In this document: positions 37,520-47,510 of the stretch, piece after piece
Position numbering within the stretch: the first letter of the stretch is position 1
How the letters are laid out: each line of letters begins with the position of its first letter
Assembly: GCA_030591445.1 (NCBI GenBank)
Contig: JAUVBB010000003.1
Span: forward strand, 1 to 53,412
DNA length: 53,412 nt
From: Deltaproteobacteria bacterium
GTDB taxonomy: Bacteria; Myxococcota; B64-G9
Direction of reading: 5' to 3'
The notes under the pieces: generated by a model
What the model was told of the DNA's origin: nothing
The model's input: the letters and a program-made list of their open reading frames with translations, nothing else
Databases searched by the model: none
Translations under genes and position numbers: made by a program

Positions 37520-39121
37520 GTGATAAAAAGTGTCGGAGCAATGGGATTTGTATTGGCAATGCTGCTAGGCTGGAGTGCACAGGGCCAGGTGGCTGGAACT
37601 TCTGCTCAACTCAATCAGGCGGTCGAAGCATATAATAGTAATGACTTAGCCGGCGCCGCCAAGCTCTTTTATGAAATCAAGATGGGCGATACCCAGGCGG
37701 CCAACCGGGCGCAAGCCGAATATTATCTGGCCCAATCGCTTTTCAAGATGGGCATGTATCAAAGCGCCTTGGCTTTCTTCAACGCGGTCTTCGTCGCCGG
37801 TCCGGCCCACCCTTATTACTTGAAGGGCGCCGAGGGTTTAATCAAGGTGGCCCAAGCCCTTCGTGATGACACCCTGATTCCGTCTCAGATCAACAAGTAT
37901 TACAACAGCCAGGAATTTGCCCGCATGGATCCACTGGTGCTAAGCAGCATCAATTTCTATGTAGGGATGTTGCTCTATCGACAGGAAAAGTATGGAGAAT
38001 CCATGGCTTTCCTGGCGGCTGTAGATGCCAAAAGCCGGGTCTATGCCAAGGGGCTCTTTCTGCAGGCCATCATCCACATTCGGCTCGGCACGCGTTATAA
38101 CATGGCCCGAGATGAGACGCGCAGCCAGGCGGAATACGACCAAGCTATCAAACTCTTCAACAACGTTATCGGACTGTCGGGTTTCAAAGAGGACCAGGCC
38201 CAAAAGGCCATGGCCACCTACGACAATATCCTTCGACTTTGGCAGCTATGTACCTTGAATCTGGCGCGGGCTTATTACGGCAAGGGGGACTACGAAAAAG
38301 CAGTCATGTATTATTCCCGTATTCCCAAATTCAGCCAAGATTGGGCCGACGCTCTGTTCGAGATGGGTTGGGCTTTCTTCTTGCGCGAAGAGTATGGCAA
38401 GGCTCTCGGTTCCTTGCATACATTGCATTCTCCTCGCTTTGGCAGTCTTTTCACACCGGAAGCGTGGATTCTCAAGTCCACGGTGTATTTCCATGTATGC
38501 CTGTATGAAGAAGCCAAAGCTGCGATCGCTTATTTCCAGGGTAATTACGAGAAGTTTCTTCCCGAACTCAAGAATTTGGTTGAATCTTCACTGCCCAATG
38601 AGAAGTATGCCTCGCTCTTGTTGAAGGATTCTTTGGATGCCAACGACCCGATGGCAGTGGTGCCGCCTACCATTCGGTCTTCTATCTTGACCAGTCCGCG
38701 GGTGGAGAACTTCCGGCATTTTCTGCGTTCCCTGGAGGCCGAGGGATTGGCCATTCCTCAGGTGAGCGAGTGGAAGGGTAGCCGCTTGTTACAAGAGCTT
38801 GCTGGGGTGGTGAGTATGCAGCGCAACCTCCTGCTTCGAACCGCCGGCGGTTTTGTAAAGGCCAATCTTATCAACCGCTATCAGACTATTTTAGGATTCG
38901 TGGGTCACTCAAAGATGGTGCAACTCGAGATCACCACCCGTGAGCGCGAGTTGGTCAAGGCCGAGCTGCCCATTCAGGCTCAACTCCGTGGGCGTCTGGA
39001 GCCTCGGCCCAATGTTCCCGACGAGACTTTCAATTACTGGTCCTTCAAGCAGGAATACTGGCAGGACGAGTTGGGATTTTTCGAGTATACGGTTCGCGAC
39101 GCTTGTCCGGCGAATCCTTAG
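37520..39121 (+). CDS. Periplasmic TPR protein, NfsC/GltC-like
   Basis: GTG 37520 preceded by GGAGG, giving signal peptide MIKSVGAMGFVLAMLLGWSAQGQ; TPR-type repeats; position in cluster. Confidence 0.65.
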   Translation: MIKSVGAMGFVLAMLLGWSAQGQVAGTSAQLNQAVEAYNSNDLAGAAKLFYEIKMGDTQAANRAQAEYYLAQSLFKMGMYQSALAFFNAVFVAGPAHPYYLKGAEGLIKVAQALRDDTLIPSQINKYYNSQEFARMDPLVLSSINFYVGMLLYRQEKYGESMAFLAAVDAKSRVYAKGLFLQAIIHIRLGTRYNMARDETRSQAEYDQAIKLFNNVIGLSGFKEDQAQKAMATYDNILRLWQLCTLNLARAYYGKGDYEKAVMYYSRIPKFSQDWADALFEMGWAFFLREEYGKALGSLHTLHSPRFGSLFTPEAWILKSTVYFHVCLYEEAKAAIAYFQGNYEKFLPELKNLVESSLPNEKYASLLLKDSLDANDPMAVVPPTIRSSILTSPRVENFRHFLRSLEAEGLAIPQVSEWKGSRLLQELAGVVSMQRNLLLRTAGGFVKANLINRYQTILGFVGHSKMVQLEITTRERELVKAELPIQAQLRGRLEPRPNVPDETFNYWSFKQEYWQDELGFFEYTVRDACPANP

Positions 39122-39144
39122 AAAACGACTTCCGGAGGCATCTC

Positions 39145-42100
39145 ATGCGTACTTATAGCACACGATCAGCCTTGGTTTTGCTCTTCTTGTCGATGTTTCT
39201 ACTGGGTTCAGTCGCGCCTGCCCAGGCTGGTTTCCAGGATGGGACTCTGGTAGCCAAGGCCAAGAAGAAAAAGAAGAAAAAGAAGAAAAAACGCCGCAGC
39301 AAGGCCAGGCGGAAGGCAGCCAAGAAGGCTCCGGCCAAGAAAGCAGTGGCAGATAAAGACCAAGTATCCACCGGGCCGGCCAAGATCAAGTTGCCCATGG
39401 TGGAAGAGAAAAAGGCTGCCAGCGCGACTTTGGAAGATCGTCTTCTCGAAGAAGAAATTGCGCAAATTCGGGATATTATCCGCACAACCTCCGAAGGACC
39501 GGCCAAGGCCGATCTGCTTTTCCGTCTGGCCGAGCGCTATTACGAAAAGGCGAGGTCGATTTATTACCAAGAAATGCAGGATTATGACAAAGCGGTGGAG
39601 GCTTGGGTTCGCGCGCAAGAGAAGAATCCCAACGCCAAGGAACCGAAAATCGATAATCGCAAGAGCCAAGTTTACACCCAACAGGCCATGGACGTCTATC
39701 GCATCATCTTGGGTCGCTATCGCAATTATCGACGACTGGATGAAGTCCTTTTCACCATGGGCTACAACCTGTACGAAAGCGGCAAGAAGGCCGAAGGCGT
39801 CAAGATGTATTGGGATCTAATCAAGACCCAACCGGAAAGTCGTTTTGTCCCTGATGCCTACTTGGCCATGGGCGAGCACTATTTCAACGCCAATGACGTG
39901 TTCAACGCCAAAAAGGCCTATGAACGCGCTCTCAAGTTCAAGGATTCCAAGGTTTTTGTTTTTGCTTTGTATAAATTGGCCTGGTGTGATTACAACCTGG
40001 GCGATTACGACGCTAGTTTGGTAAAATTCAAGCAAGTCATCGAGTTGGCCGAACGTGAGTCGGCCTCGGGTGCGGGCGGAGACAAAAACAAGATTCAGCT
40101 CAAACGTGAATCTCTTAACGACTTAGTCCTGGCCTTTTCGCAGATCGATGCCCTCGACGATGCCGAGGAGTACTACTTGTCCAAGGTGGGCAAGAAAACC
40201 ACCCTGGAGTATCTGCGTAAACTAGCAAGGGTATACGAGAACCAAGGCAAGGCAGAGATGGTGGTCAAGGCTTTCCGTCGTTTGTTAAACGAGTACCCGA
40301 CCAATCCAGATTGTCCGGCTTTCCACAACTCCATTGTATTGGCCTATCGCAAGTTGAACGATCGGCCCAAGGTCAAGCAGGAAATCAATCGCCTCATCGA
40401 CCAGTATAAGCCAGGTTCTCACTGGGCCGAGGTCAACAAGGGCGACCAAATGGCCATCAAGAAGGCCAATTCTCTAGTCGAGGCATCCTTGCGCGATTTG
40501 GTAACCAGTTACCACCGGGAAGCCCAGGAGACCAAGCGCTGGGATACCTACAATCTCGCCCGGGAAATTTACGCCAAGTACTTGGAAACATTTCCTGATT
40601 CAGAACATGCCTACAAGTTGAGCTGGTACTACTCGGACATCCTTTATAAGATGGGCGATTTTTATGGCGCCGCCCAAGAATTTGCCAAGGTAGTGAAAAG
40701 GAACGAGAAGGGGGCCTTTAGTGCTGAAGCGGCCTACAATTCCGTTCTAAGCTGGGACAAATGCATCGCGCTTAGAAACGTGAAGAAGATTGATTGTCGG
40801 CAGTGGAAACCAAAAGAAGGCAAGGGACGTTTAGGCAAGGAAGAGTCAAGAGTCATTCAAAAAGAGAAGATGGATTTCATCAAATCGGGTCGCCTGAACA
40901 AAGCCGAATTGCAAAAAAGGGAGATTCCTTTCCTGGAGAAGAAGTTCCTGGCGGCCGCTGATGTATTTGCTTCGGTGGCTCCCAAGCATGAAATGTACAT
41001 TCCCATTCGCTTCAAAAGCGCCTTTTTCTTCTATCAATACCGACATTATCGGGAAATGGCGCGACGATTTGGCGAGATCATTGAACGACACCCGCGCAAC
41101 GAGTTTGCCCTGAGGGCGGTTCGTCTTTCGCTCAACACCATGTACATGAAGGCCACCACCGAGTCAGAGAGCGATAAGGAACGCAATGAGAACTGGAAGG
41201 AGATCAACCGCTGGGCAAAGACCTTTCAGAAGAACCGCGTGCTGATGAACAGCAAATCGGCGAAGAGAGAGAAATTTGCCGTTGAGGTTCAGAGCCTTAT
41301 CGAAGAATCGGGTTACAACGTAATCTTGGCTCTGCGTAAGACCGACACCCTGAAGGCGGGTCAGGAATTCGACAAGTTCGTGCACGATTACCCAAAGAGC
41401 AGCCTGGCTCATCGCGGTTTGTTTGCCGCCATGGTCATATACGACGAGGCCAATCAGTTGGATCTTGCCATTTCGGCCGGCAAGCGGCTTTTGGCCAACT
41501 ACAAGACCAGTGATCGCTACAACAAAACCGTTGGCTTTTTGGCTGATTTTGAGACCCGAGTCGCAGGTTTTGGGCAAGCAGCGGCTTACAACGAGCTGTA
41601 CTTCAAAAAATACATGGAAGAACAAGAGCAAAAATCCAAAAAGAAAAAGAAAAAGAAACGTAAAGCGAAGAAGAAGGGCAAGAAAGAAAGCAAGGCTGAG
41701 CTCATTACCGACAAGGAAGCAGCCAATTCTCTCTACAATGCCGGCTTGCTTCGTGAGAGCATGGGACAATTCGACAAGGCCATTGGTAATTATGTGAAAT
41801 ATATCAAGCACTTTCCTGATGCCAAGGATGTACCCGATGTGTTTTATAAAATTGGAAACATCTACGAGCGTAGGAAACTGTGGCGCAAAGCGGACCGCGT
41901 GTACGATGCCTACCCAGAAAAATACAAAGATCGCTCAAGCCCGGGTCGCATGCTGGCCTTGGTCTATAAAAAAGCCATGCTCCTGCTAAAAATGGACAAG
42001 AAAAAGGATTCCGACAAATTCCTGGACAAGATCATTGAGGCCTATGGCAAGTTAGACGAGAAAGCCCGCAACGAGGAGGCTAGACTGTCTGTCTCCCACG

Positions 42101-42675
42101 CCCGTTTTCTCCAGTTGGATGTAGAGTTTGTTGACTACATGGCCATCAAGCTAGTGTTGCCGCCTCGAACATTGAAACGGAATCTATTCCAGATGATCGA
42201 CGGTCGGCCAAAGTTGGAGAAGAAATACGAGGAAATCGTCAGCTTCAAAGATCCAGACTGGTCAGTGGCCGCGCTGGTACGGATTGGTCAAATTAGCCAG
42301 AAGTTGAGCCAGGCCATGTACGATGCGCCGGTTCCGCGCGGACTCACGATGGATCAGCAGGATATTTACGTACAAGAGCTGCAGAGCCAGGCCTTGCCTC
42401 TGGAAGAGAAAGCCATGAACTTCTACCGCAGGGCCATCAGCGTGTCTAACACCAAGGGAATTTACAACAAGTGGACAATCAAGGCGCAGGAACAACTGAA
42501 ATCTTATCAGCCTTCTAGTTATCCCAAAGTTTATTCGGCAAAGCTGGTTTCAACCGAGTTTGTCTACCAGCAAGGATGTGTGCGAGATAAGTTGGAAGTG
42601 CCTCCTCCGGAGGCAGCCCCAACTGTTCCCGCCGCAGTCGAAGCGGCGACCGAGCCACAAGCGGCGGCCCAATAG
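39145..42675 (+). CDS. Giant TPR protein, NfsD/GltD (AgmU)-like
   Basis: Signal peptide; two poly-Lys tracts; many TPR-like repeats; CGGAGG RBS before ATG 39145. Confidence 0.7.
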   Translation: MRTYSTRSALVLLFLSMFLLGSVAPAQAGFQDGTLVAKAKKKKKKKKKKRRSKARRKAAKKAPAKKAVADKDQVSTGPAKIKLPMVEEKKAASATLEDRLLEEEIAQIRDIIRTTSEGPAKADLLFRLAERYYEKARSIYYQEMQDYDKAVEAWVRAQEKNPNAKEPKIDNRKSQVYTQQAMDVYRIILGRYRNYRRLDEVLFTMGYNLYESGKKAEGVKMYWDLIKTQPESRFVPDAYLAMGEHYFNANDVFNAKKAYERALKFKDSKVFVFALYKLAWCDYNLGDYDASLVKFKQVIELAERESASGAGGDKNKIQLKRESLNDLVLAFSQIDALDDAEEYYLSKVGKKTTLEYLRKLARVYENQGKAEMVVKAFRRLLNEYPTNPDCPAFHNSIVLAYRKLNDRPKVKQEINRLIDQYKPGSHWAEVNKGDQMAIKKANSLVEASLRDLVTSYHREAQETKRWDTYNLAREIYAKYLETFPDSEHAYKLSWYYSDILYKMGDFYGAAQEFAKVVKRNEKGAFSAEAAYNSVLSWDKCIALRNVKKIDCRQWKPKEGKGRLGKEESRVIQKEKMDFIKSGRLNKAELQKREIPFLEKKFLAAADVFASVAPKHEMYIPIRFKSAFFFYQYRHYREMARRFGEIIERHPRNEFALRAVRLSLNTMYMKATTESESDKERNENWKEINRWAKTFQKNRVLMNSKSAKREKFAVEVQSLIEESGYNVILALRKTDTLKAGQEFDKFVHDYPKSSLAHRGLFAAMVIYDEANQLDLAISAGKRLLANYKTSDRYNKTVGFLADFETRVAGFGQAAAYNELYFKKYMEEQEQKSKKKKKKKRKAKKKGKKESKAELITDKEAANSLYNAGLLRESMGQFDKAIGNYVKYIKHFPDAKDVPDVFYKIGNIYERRKLWRKADRVYDAYPEKYKDRSSPGRMLALVYKKAMLLLKMDKKKDSDKFLDKIIEAYGKLDEKARNEEARLSVSHARFLQLDVEFVDYMAIKLVLPPRTLKRNLFQMIDGRPKLEKKYEEIVSFKDPDWSVAALVRIGQISQKLSQAMYDAPVPRGLTMDQQDIYVQELQSQALPLEEKAMNFYRRAISVSNTKGIYNKWTIKAQEQLKSYQPSSYPKVYSAKLVSTEFVYQQGCVRDKLEVPPPEAAPTVPAAVEAATEPQAAAQ

Positions 42676-42692
42676 GGACTTGAGGTGGAATC

Positions 42693-44381
42693 ATGAGAGG
42701 AAAACGAACCATGAGATTAGCAAGACTGTGGATTGGCTTTCTTGTCATCTGGGGCCTGGCTGGCTGCGCGGAAAAGAAAGAAATAGTCAAGGTGGATGTC
42801 TCGCCGAAGATTATCAAAGCACAGCAGCCGGAGGAGTTCTTCAACCTGGGTGCTGATTCGCTAGCGGCTGGCAACAAAGAAGAAGCCCTGGCATTATTTC
42901 AAAAAGCGGTTACCAAGGCGAACGGAGACCTTTCGCGCGTGAGCGCGGCTTACTACAACATCGGTGTTTTGCTACAAGAACGCGGTGATTTGTCTGGGGC
43001 CAAGAAATCCTATCAGCAAACACTGGCAGACAAGCCGAACCATCGAGATGCCTTGGTCAACTTGGGTGTTATCCTCAAGGCCCAAAAAGATTATGCCGGT
43101 GCCATTAAGCACTACCAAAAGGCACTGAAGAAGGTGGCCCGCGATCCATTGCTTATGAACAACCTGATCATGGTTTATCGCCTGAGCCGTCGGTATAAAG
43201 AGGCGGAAAAGACCGGACATGAGCTGTTGGCCAGGGCTCCGAACAATGTAGAAGCCTATAAAAATATGACCCTGGTTTACTACGACCAGAAAAAATACGA
43301 GATGGCCAAATTGTTGTGCATTAACGCTGGTAAAATGCTGGAGAAGGCCCGTAAGAAAAACCCGGCCATGAAAGATGACGCCGGGATCTATAGCAACTTA
43401 GGCATGATCAATATGAAAATGGGTAAGCCAAGAGCGGCCTTGGCTCAATTCCAAAAGGCCCTTGCTATCGATCCCCAGCATGTTGATTCTCTGAACAACA
43501 TCGGCGCTATCGCCCATCAATACCGGGACTATGACCGAGCCGAAGATGCCTATCGAAAAATCCGCGCGATAAACCCTGACGATGTCAATGCGCTGGTCGG
43601 GCTGGCTTATGCGGTTTACGGAAAAGGAAAGGCCAAAGAAGCAATTCCGTTATTTGAGCAAATGCTTACCAAGCGGCCCGATGATGGCGAGGCTATCTTT
43701 GTTCTGGGCGAAATCTACTACACCTTCCAGCATGATTATACCAAGGCCTTGAAGTATTACGGAGATTACAAGGCCAAGAAGGGTAAGAGTCTGCAGGCCT
43801 CCGACCTGGTTCATTCTCGGATCGCAACATCCAAGGCCAAACTGGCGATGGCGACCCAGCTAAAGAAAGACGAAGAAGCCGATCGTAAGCTGGAAGAAGA
43901 AGCACGCAAAAAGGCTCTAGAAAAGGCCAAAGCCGAATCCGCGGCCAAAAAGAAAGAGCGGGAAGCCAAGCTGAAAGAAATTCTGAAGAGTCAGGAAGCG
44001 GAAGAGGAAACGCCGGAAGCAGATGCAGCGAAATCGGACACACCGGCTGCTAAGCTCCCGCCAGACTCGAAGGCAGCCCCCCTGGATAAGAAAGCCGAGG
44101 CCGCGGGAAAAGAAGCTGCTGCCCCGGATGCAAAGAAAGAGAAAGAGGCAGCGGCACCGGCGAAGAAGGCTGCCAAGAAAGAAGACAAGCCGGCGAAGGC
44201 AAGCAAGCCGGCCAAAGAAGACAAACCGGCGAAGGCAAGCAAGCCGGCCAAAGAAGACAAACCGGCGAAGGCAAGCAAGCCGGCTAAAGAAGACAAACCG
44301 GCGAAGGCAAGCAAGCCTGCTCAGAAAGGCCCAGCAACGCCAGCGCCGGTGAAAGCAGTGGACGAAGGGGAGAAGAAATAG
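42693..44381 (+). CDS. TPR lipoprotein, NfsE/GltE (AglT)-like
   Basis: Lipobox GLAGC; tandem TPRs (DALVNLGVILKAQKDYAGAIKHYQKAL); Lys/Ala/Pro repeat tail. Confidence 0.75.
   Translation: MRGKRTMRLARLWIGFLVIWGLAGCAEKKEIVKVDVSPKIIKAQQPEEFFNLGADSLAAGNKEEALALFQKAVTKANGDLSRVSAAYYNIGVLLQERGDLSGAKKSYQQTLADKPNHRDALVNLGVILKAQKDYAGAIKHYQKALKKVARDPLLMNNLIMVYRLSRRYKEAEKTGHELLARAPNNVEAYKNMTLVYYDQKKYEMAKLLCINAGKMLEKARKKNPAMKDDAGIYSNLGMINMKMGKPRAALAQFQKALAIDPQHVDSLNNIGAIAHQYRDYDRAEDAYRKIRAINPDDVNALVGLAYAVYGKGKAKEAIPLFEQMLTKRPDDGEAIFVLGEIYYTFQHDYTKALKYYGDYKAKKGKSLQASDLVHSRIATSKAKLAMATQLKKDEEADRKLEEEARKKALEKAKAESAAKKKEREAKLKEILKSQEAEEETPEADAAKSDTPAAKLPPDSKAAPLDKKAEAAGKEAAAPDAKKEKEAAAPAKKAAKKEDKPAKASKPAKEDKPAKASKPAKEDKPAKASKPAKEDKPAKASKPAQKGPATPAPVKAVDEGEKK
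44181..44324 (+). repeat. Four tandem 36-bp in-frame repeats (EDKPAKASKPAK)
   Basis: gaagacaaaccggcgaaggcaagcaagccggccaaa x4, last copy degenerate. Confidence 0.9.
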
Positions 44382-44467
44382 GTCAGCCGAATGTTTTCGG
44401 TATTCGGAACTTTGCCACGATGGCATTGTCGAATACCACACGGCCCCGGAAGGCGGAGGATAAAGAC

Positions 44468-44737
44468 ATGACAAAGCTATTTTGGATTTTGTTGATTGCC
44501 GTGGCCCTGGCCATGCCGGTGGCGGCCCAGGAGGCCGCCGTAGCGGAAGAAACTGCCGAAGAGGTGGTCTACAAGAAAACGACCATCATCGACTTCTCTG
44601 ATGTCACCATCACTGGAGAGCTGACCAAGCCGGAAGGCTCTTACATGATGAACAAGAAGAATGCCAATTTCAATCTCTTGATCCGGGTACGAGATAACTT
44701 TTTGCCCGAAATGATCAAGACAGTTGACAATCTTTGA
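44468..44737 (+). CDS. Small exported protein, NfsF/GltF/CglF-like
   Basis: Signal peptide; KKTTIIDFSDVTITGELTKPEGSYMMNKKNANFNLLIRVRDNF, resembling the CglF family from memory; GGCGGAGG RBS before ATG 44468. Confidence 0.65.
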   Translation: MTKLFWILLIAVALAMPVAAQEAAVAEETAEEVVYKKTTIIDFSDVTITGELTKPEGSYMMNKKNANFNLLIRVRDNFLPEMIKTVDNL

Positions 44738-44810
44738 CCAAACAGCGAACGATTGGTAGCCAGAAGACGTTGACTTGATTTCAGGATTTGCCTAGTCAAG
44801 GAGTATTGTC

Positions 44811-46763
44811 ATGGGAAGCCAAGAAACAGTTTTGAATATTACGCTTGATGTGGATTTCAACGGCACCGGAGAGGGCCGGCACGAGTTCGCGCAAAAAAGC
44901 GTGATTATAGGCAGTGGCTCGGCCGCCAATCTGCGCATTGACGACTCGTCCATTTCTAGCATTCATGCCATTCTAAAAGCCGGTGACGAAAATACCAGCG
45001 CTTTGCTGAGCGATCTTGGCAGCGAGGATGGTACCCGCATCAACGGCCGAGAAATTAGCCGAGAGGCTGCCATCAAGCGCGGCGACAAACTTGAGATCGG
45101 CGATGTGGAAATCCATGTCGTTGGCGTGGGCCAGGAAGACGAAGTGACCAGGCCCGCTGAGCCGGCGCCGGTTCGTGAAGTGGCGCAAGAAGAAGAGTTA
45201 GATGAGGCCGAGGAAATTCCTGACGAGGATGTGGGGGATATGGAAGAGGAGCCTACCTTGGTTCCCGAGGAGCCTGTCGTTGAGGCCCGTCCGAGCAAAA
45301 AGCCGCCCAAGCCGGCGCCTAAGGTCAAGAGCAAAAGAAAAAAGAAGGCCAAAGCAGCTGCTGAGCCGGAATTGGACACTGGCGAAGAGAGCGGCCGGCT
45401 TTTCTTTGAGCGCGAAGTCTTGACGATGGAGCGACCTAGCAAGAGCGATGGCTTGCTCGAAGTCAAAGTAGCTTGGGGCCAAATTGTGTTGGATGCGCGG
45501 CAATTCGCGGTAGGCGAATCTGTGACCATCGGTGATGGCGCCGACGCAAGCATTCAGGTGGGTTTGGCCGGAATGGAAGGGGAAAGTTTCACCCTACTTA
45601 GTTCCGGTGGCAAAACCGGTTGTGTAGTCAATGTAGCCTCCGGGATGAAATTGGATGTGCGTAAAGAGGGTAAATCGGTAGACGTTGACAGTCTGCCTTC
45701 GGCGGGTGCGGTGCGCACCTACGCGCTCGATATGACCGACCGCTGCCGGGTTACGGTGGGCCAATTGGCCTTCGTTATTCAATATGTGGCGCCGGGTCGG
45801 GGCGTTGTCGGCAGCCAGACCGCGGCCTCTGAGTCGCGCATGGGTAAGTGGTTTTCCTTGTTCCTGCTGGTGGCCATTGGTTTGTGGACCATGGTGCAGT
45901 TGACGCCGGCCTACGAGGTGGATGCCTCTGACTACCTGAAGAATCCGGCGCGTTTTGCTCAGTTGCTGATGCCGACCCAGGCCCAGGAGAAGAAGAAGAG
46001 TTTTGATGAGATCAAGAAGAAGGAAAAAGAAAAGATAAAAGTAGAGGAAAAAGGTCAGTGGGAAAAAGTGCAGTCGAAGGCCAAAACCAAGAACACCAAG
46101 GACGTACCGCGAGAAGTCAAAGAGAAGATCGACCGCAAGATTGCCACCTCGGCAGGTATTTTGGGTTTGCTCAAAGCAAAAGGTGGCGGTTCCGGCGATA
46201 ACTCTTCCTCTTTGTTTGGCGGTTCCGGCATGACCAATTTGGACCAATCTCTGGCCAGCTTGCGCAATACGGGCATGGGAGATTCCGGCGGATTTGGTGG
46301 TTTAGGCACCAGAGGCGGTGGTCCCGGTGGTGGCAGCGGTCTTGGCTTGGGCGGCTTGGGTACCCACGGCTACGGTCGTGGCAGTGGAAAAGGTTATGGC
46401 TCGATCAAGATTGGTCACCGCGGCAAGCATGGGGTACGGGTGGTCAAGGGACGCACGCGGGTCATGGGTGGTCTTTCGCAGAAAGTTGTTGGCCGGTACA
46501 TCCAACGGTATTGGGCCCAGTTCAAGTATTGCTATGAGCGGGAGCTGACCAAGGCCCCCAACCTGTATGGAAAAATCACGGTTACTTTTACTATCGCCGG
46601 CAATGGCCGGGTGAGCGATGCGACAGTCATTCAAACCACCATGCACAACGCCAATGTAGAAGAGTGCGTTCTGCGTGTGGTTCGGCGCATTCGATTCCCG
46701 TCTCCCAAGGGCGCTGGTGAAGTCATCGTGACCTATCCGTTCATGTTTACCACCACGGGATAA
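44811..46763 (+). CDS. FHA - TM - AgmX/PglI C-terminal (TonB-like) protein, NfsG/GltG-like
   Basis: N-term FHA; TM WFSLFLLVAIGLWTMVQL; Gly-rich linker; YIQRYWAQFKYCYERELTKAPNLYGKITVTFTIAGNGRVSDATVIQTTMHNANVEECVLRVVRRIRFP. Confidence 0.85.
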   Translation: MGSQETVLNITLDVDFNGTGEGRHEFAQKSVIIGSGSAANLRIDDSSISSIHAILKAGDENTSALLSDLGSEDGTRINGREISREAAIKRGDKLEIGDVEIHVVGVGQEDEVTRPAEPAPVREVAQEEELDEAEEIPDEDVGDMEEEPTLVPEEPVVEARPSKKPPKPAPKVKSKRKKKAKAAAEPELDTGEESGRLFFEREVLTMERPSKSDGLLEVKVAWGQIVLDARQFAVGESVTIGDGADASIQVGLAGMEGESFTLLSSGGKTGCVVNVASGMKLDVRKEGKSVDVDSLPSAGAVRTYALDMTDRCRVTVGQLAFVIQYVAPGRGVVGSQTAASESRMGKWFSLFLLVAIGLWTMVQLTPAYEVDASDYLKNPARFAQLLMPTQAQEKKKSFDEIKKKEKEKIKVEEKGQWEKVQSKAKTKNTKDVPREVKEKIDRKIATSAGILGLLKAKGGGSGDNSSSLFGGSGMTNLDQSLASLRNTGMGDSGGFGGLGTRGGGPGGGSGLGLGGLGTHGYGRGSGKGYGSIKIGHRGKHGVRVVKGRTRVMGGLSQKVVGRYIQRYWAQFKYCYERELTKAPNLYGKITVTFTIAGNGRVSDATVIQTTMHNANVEECVLRVVRRIRFPSPKGAGEVIVTYPFMFTTTG

Positions 46764-46799
46764 AGCCGAGACAGCGAAAACGTCATGGAGAGATCTATT

Positions 46800-47510
46800 A
46801 TGAGCACGCGATTTTGGATGCTGGTCTTCACGTTAGCGGCGGTAATGGCTACAAACGCTGCCTGGGCGCAGGATGAGGCAGCTGCGGCTCCGGCCGGACC
46901 GACGACCGAGGCCAAACCTGAGCCCAAAGCCCAGGCCGAAGTTCCGCCGGAAGCCAAGCCTCCGCAGATGCAAGTGGACCAAAGCGAAGACGTTTCTTTC
47001 GAGCGGGTAAAAGGGTTTTACATCGAAGGTCGAGGCGGAGTTTTCTTCACCTTGAGTGGCGCTCGCGGTTACTCAAACGGCCAGCCTTTCACTGGTTTTG
47101 ATCTGGGTTACGATGTGTCTGACCGCTTTTCGGTGCAACTGGCTTATGCCAGTGGTTACCAGGCTGCCAACCCGATTTTGTACCAGGACCAGTGCACCTT
47201 GCCCACCGGTTGCTCCGACTATCACCTGGATTTTGCCATGACCTTTTTCAACCTGGCTGCCGATTACGATGTGCTTTATGGTGAGCGCTGGGCCATTGAA
47301 CTCAGGCTGGGTGGCGGGGCGGTGTTGACCAAACCGTCGGCAGAGCCCAACCAAGCTGCGATTGATGGCAACGTTTTTGGTGGCTTACGGCTCGAATACT
47401 ACACCATGCTCAAGCACTTCTCGGTTGGTCTAGAAGGCGATTTCTACTATGTATTGCCTACCGGCATCCCAGCTGTCTCGGTGGGCATGTCTATCCTTTA
47501 CAACTTCTAG
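46800..47510 (+). CDS. Outer-membrane beta-barrel protein, NfsH/GltH-like
   Basis: Signal peptide; Pro/Ala/Glu linker; strands ending VSVGMSILYNF. Confidence 0.7.
   Translation: MSTRFWMLVFTLAAVMATNAAWAQDEAAAAPAGPTTEAKPEPKAQAEVPPEAKPPQMQVDQSEDVSFERVKGFYIEGRGGVFFTLSGARGYSNGQPFTGFDLGYDVSDRFSVQLAYASGYQAANPILYQDQCTLPTGCSDYHLDFAMTFFNLAADYDVLYGERWAIELRLGGGAVLTKPSAEPNQAAIDGNVFGGLRLEYYTMLKHFSVGLEGDFYYVLPTGIPAVSVGMSILYNF

Noticed and set aside
41164-41811. 215-aa - strand ORF with Phe/Leu-rich segment resembling a membrane protein
   Set aside because: Hydrophobic stretch is the reverse complement of poly-Lys codons in the giant TPR gene
43917-44474. 185-aa - strand ORF with repeats (RLACLRRFVFF)
   Set aside because: Reverse complement of the KPAKED repeat region of the GltE-like gene
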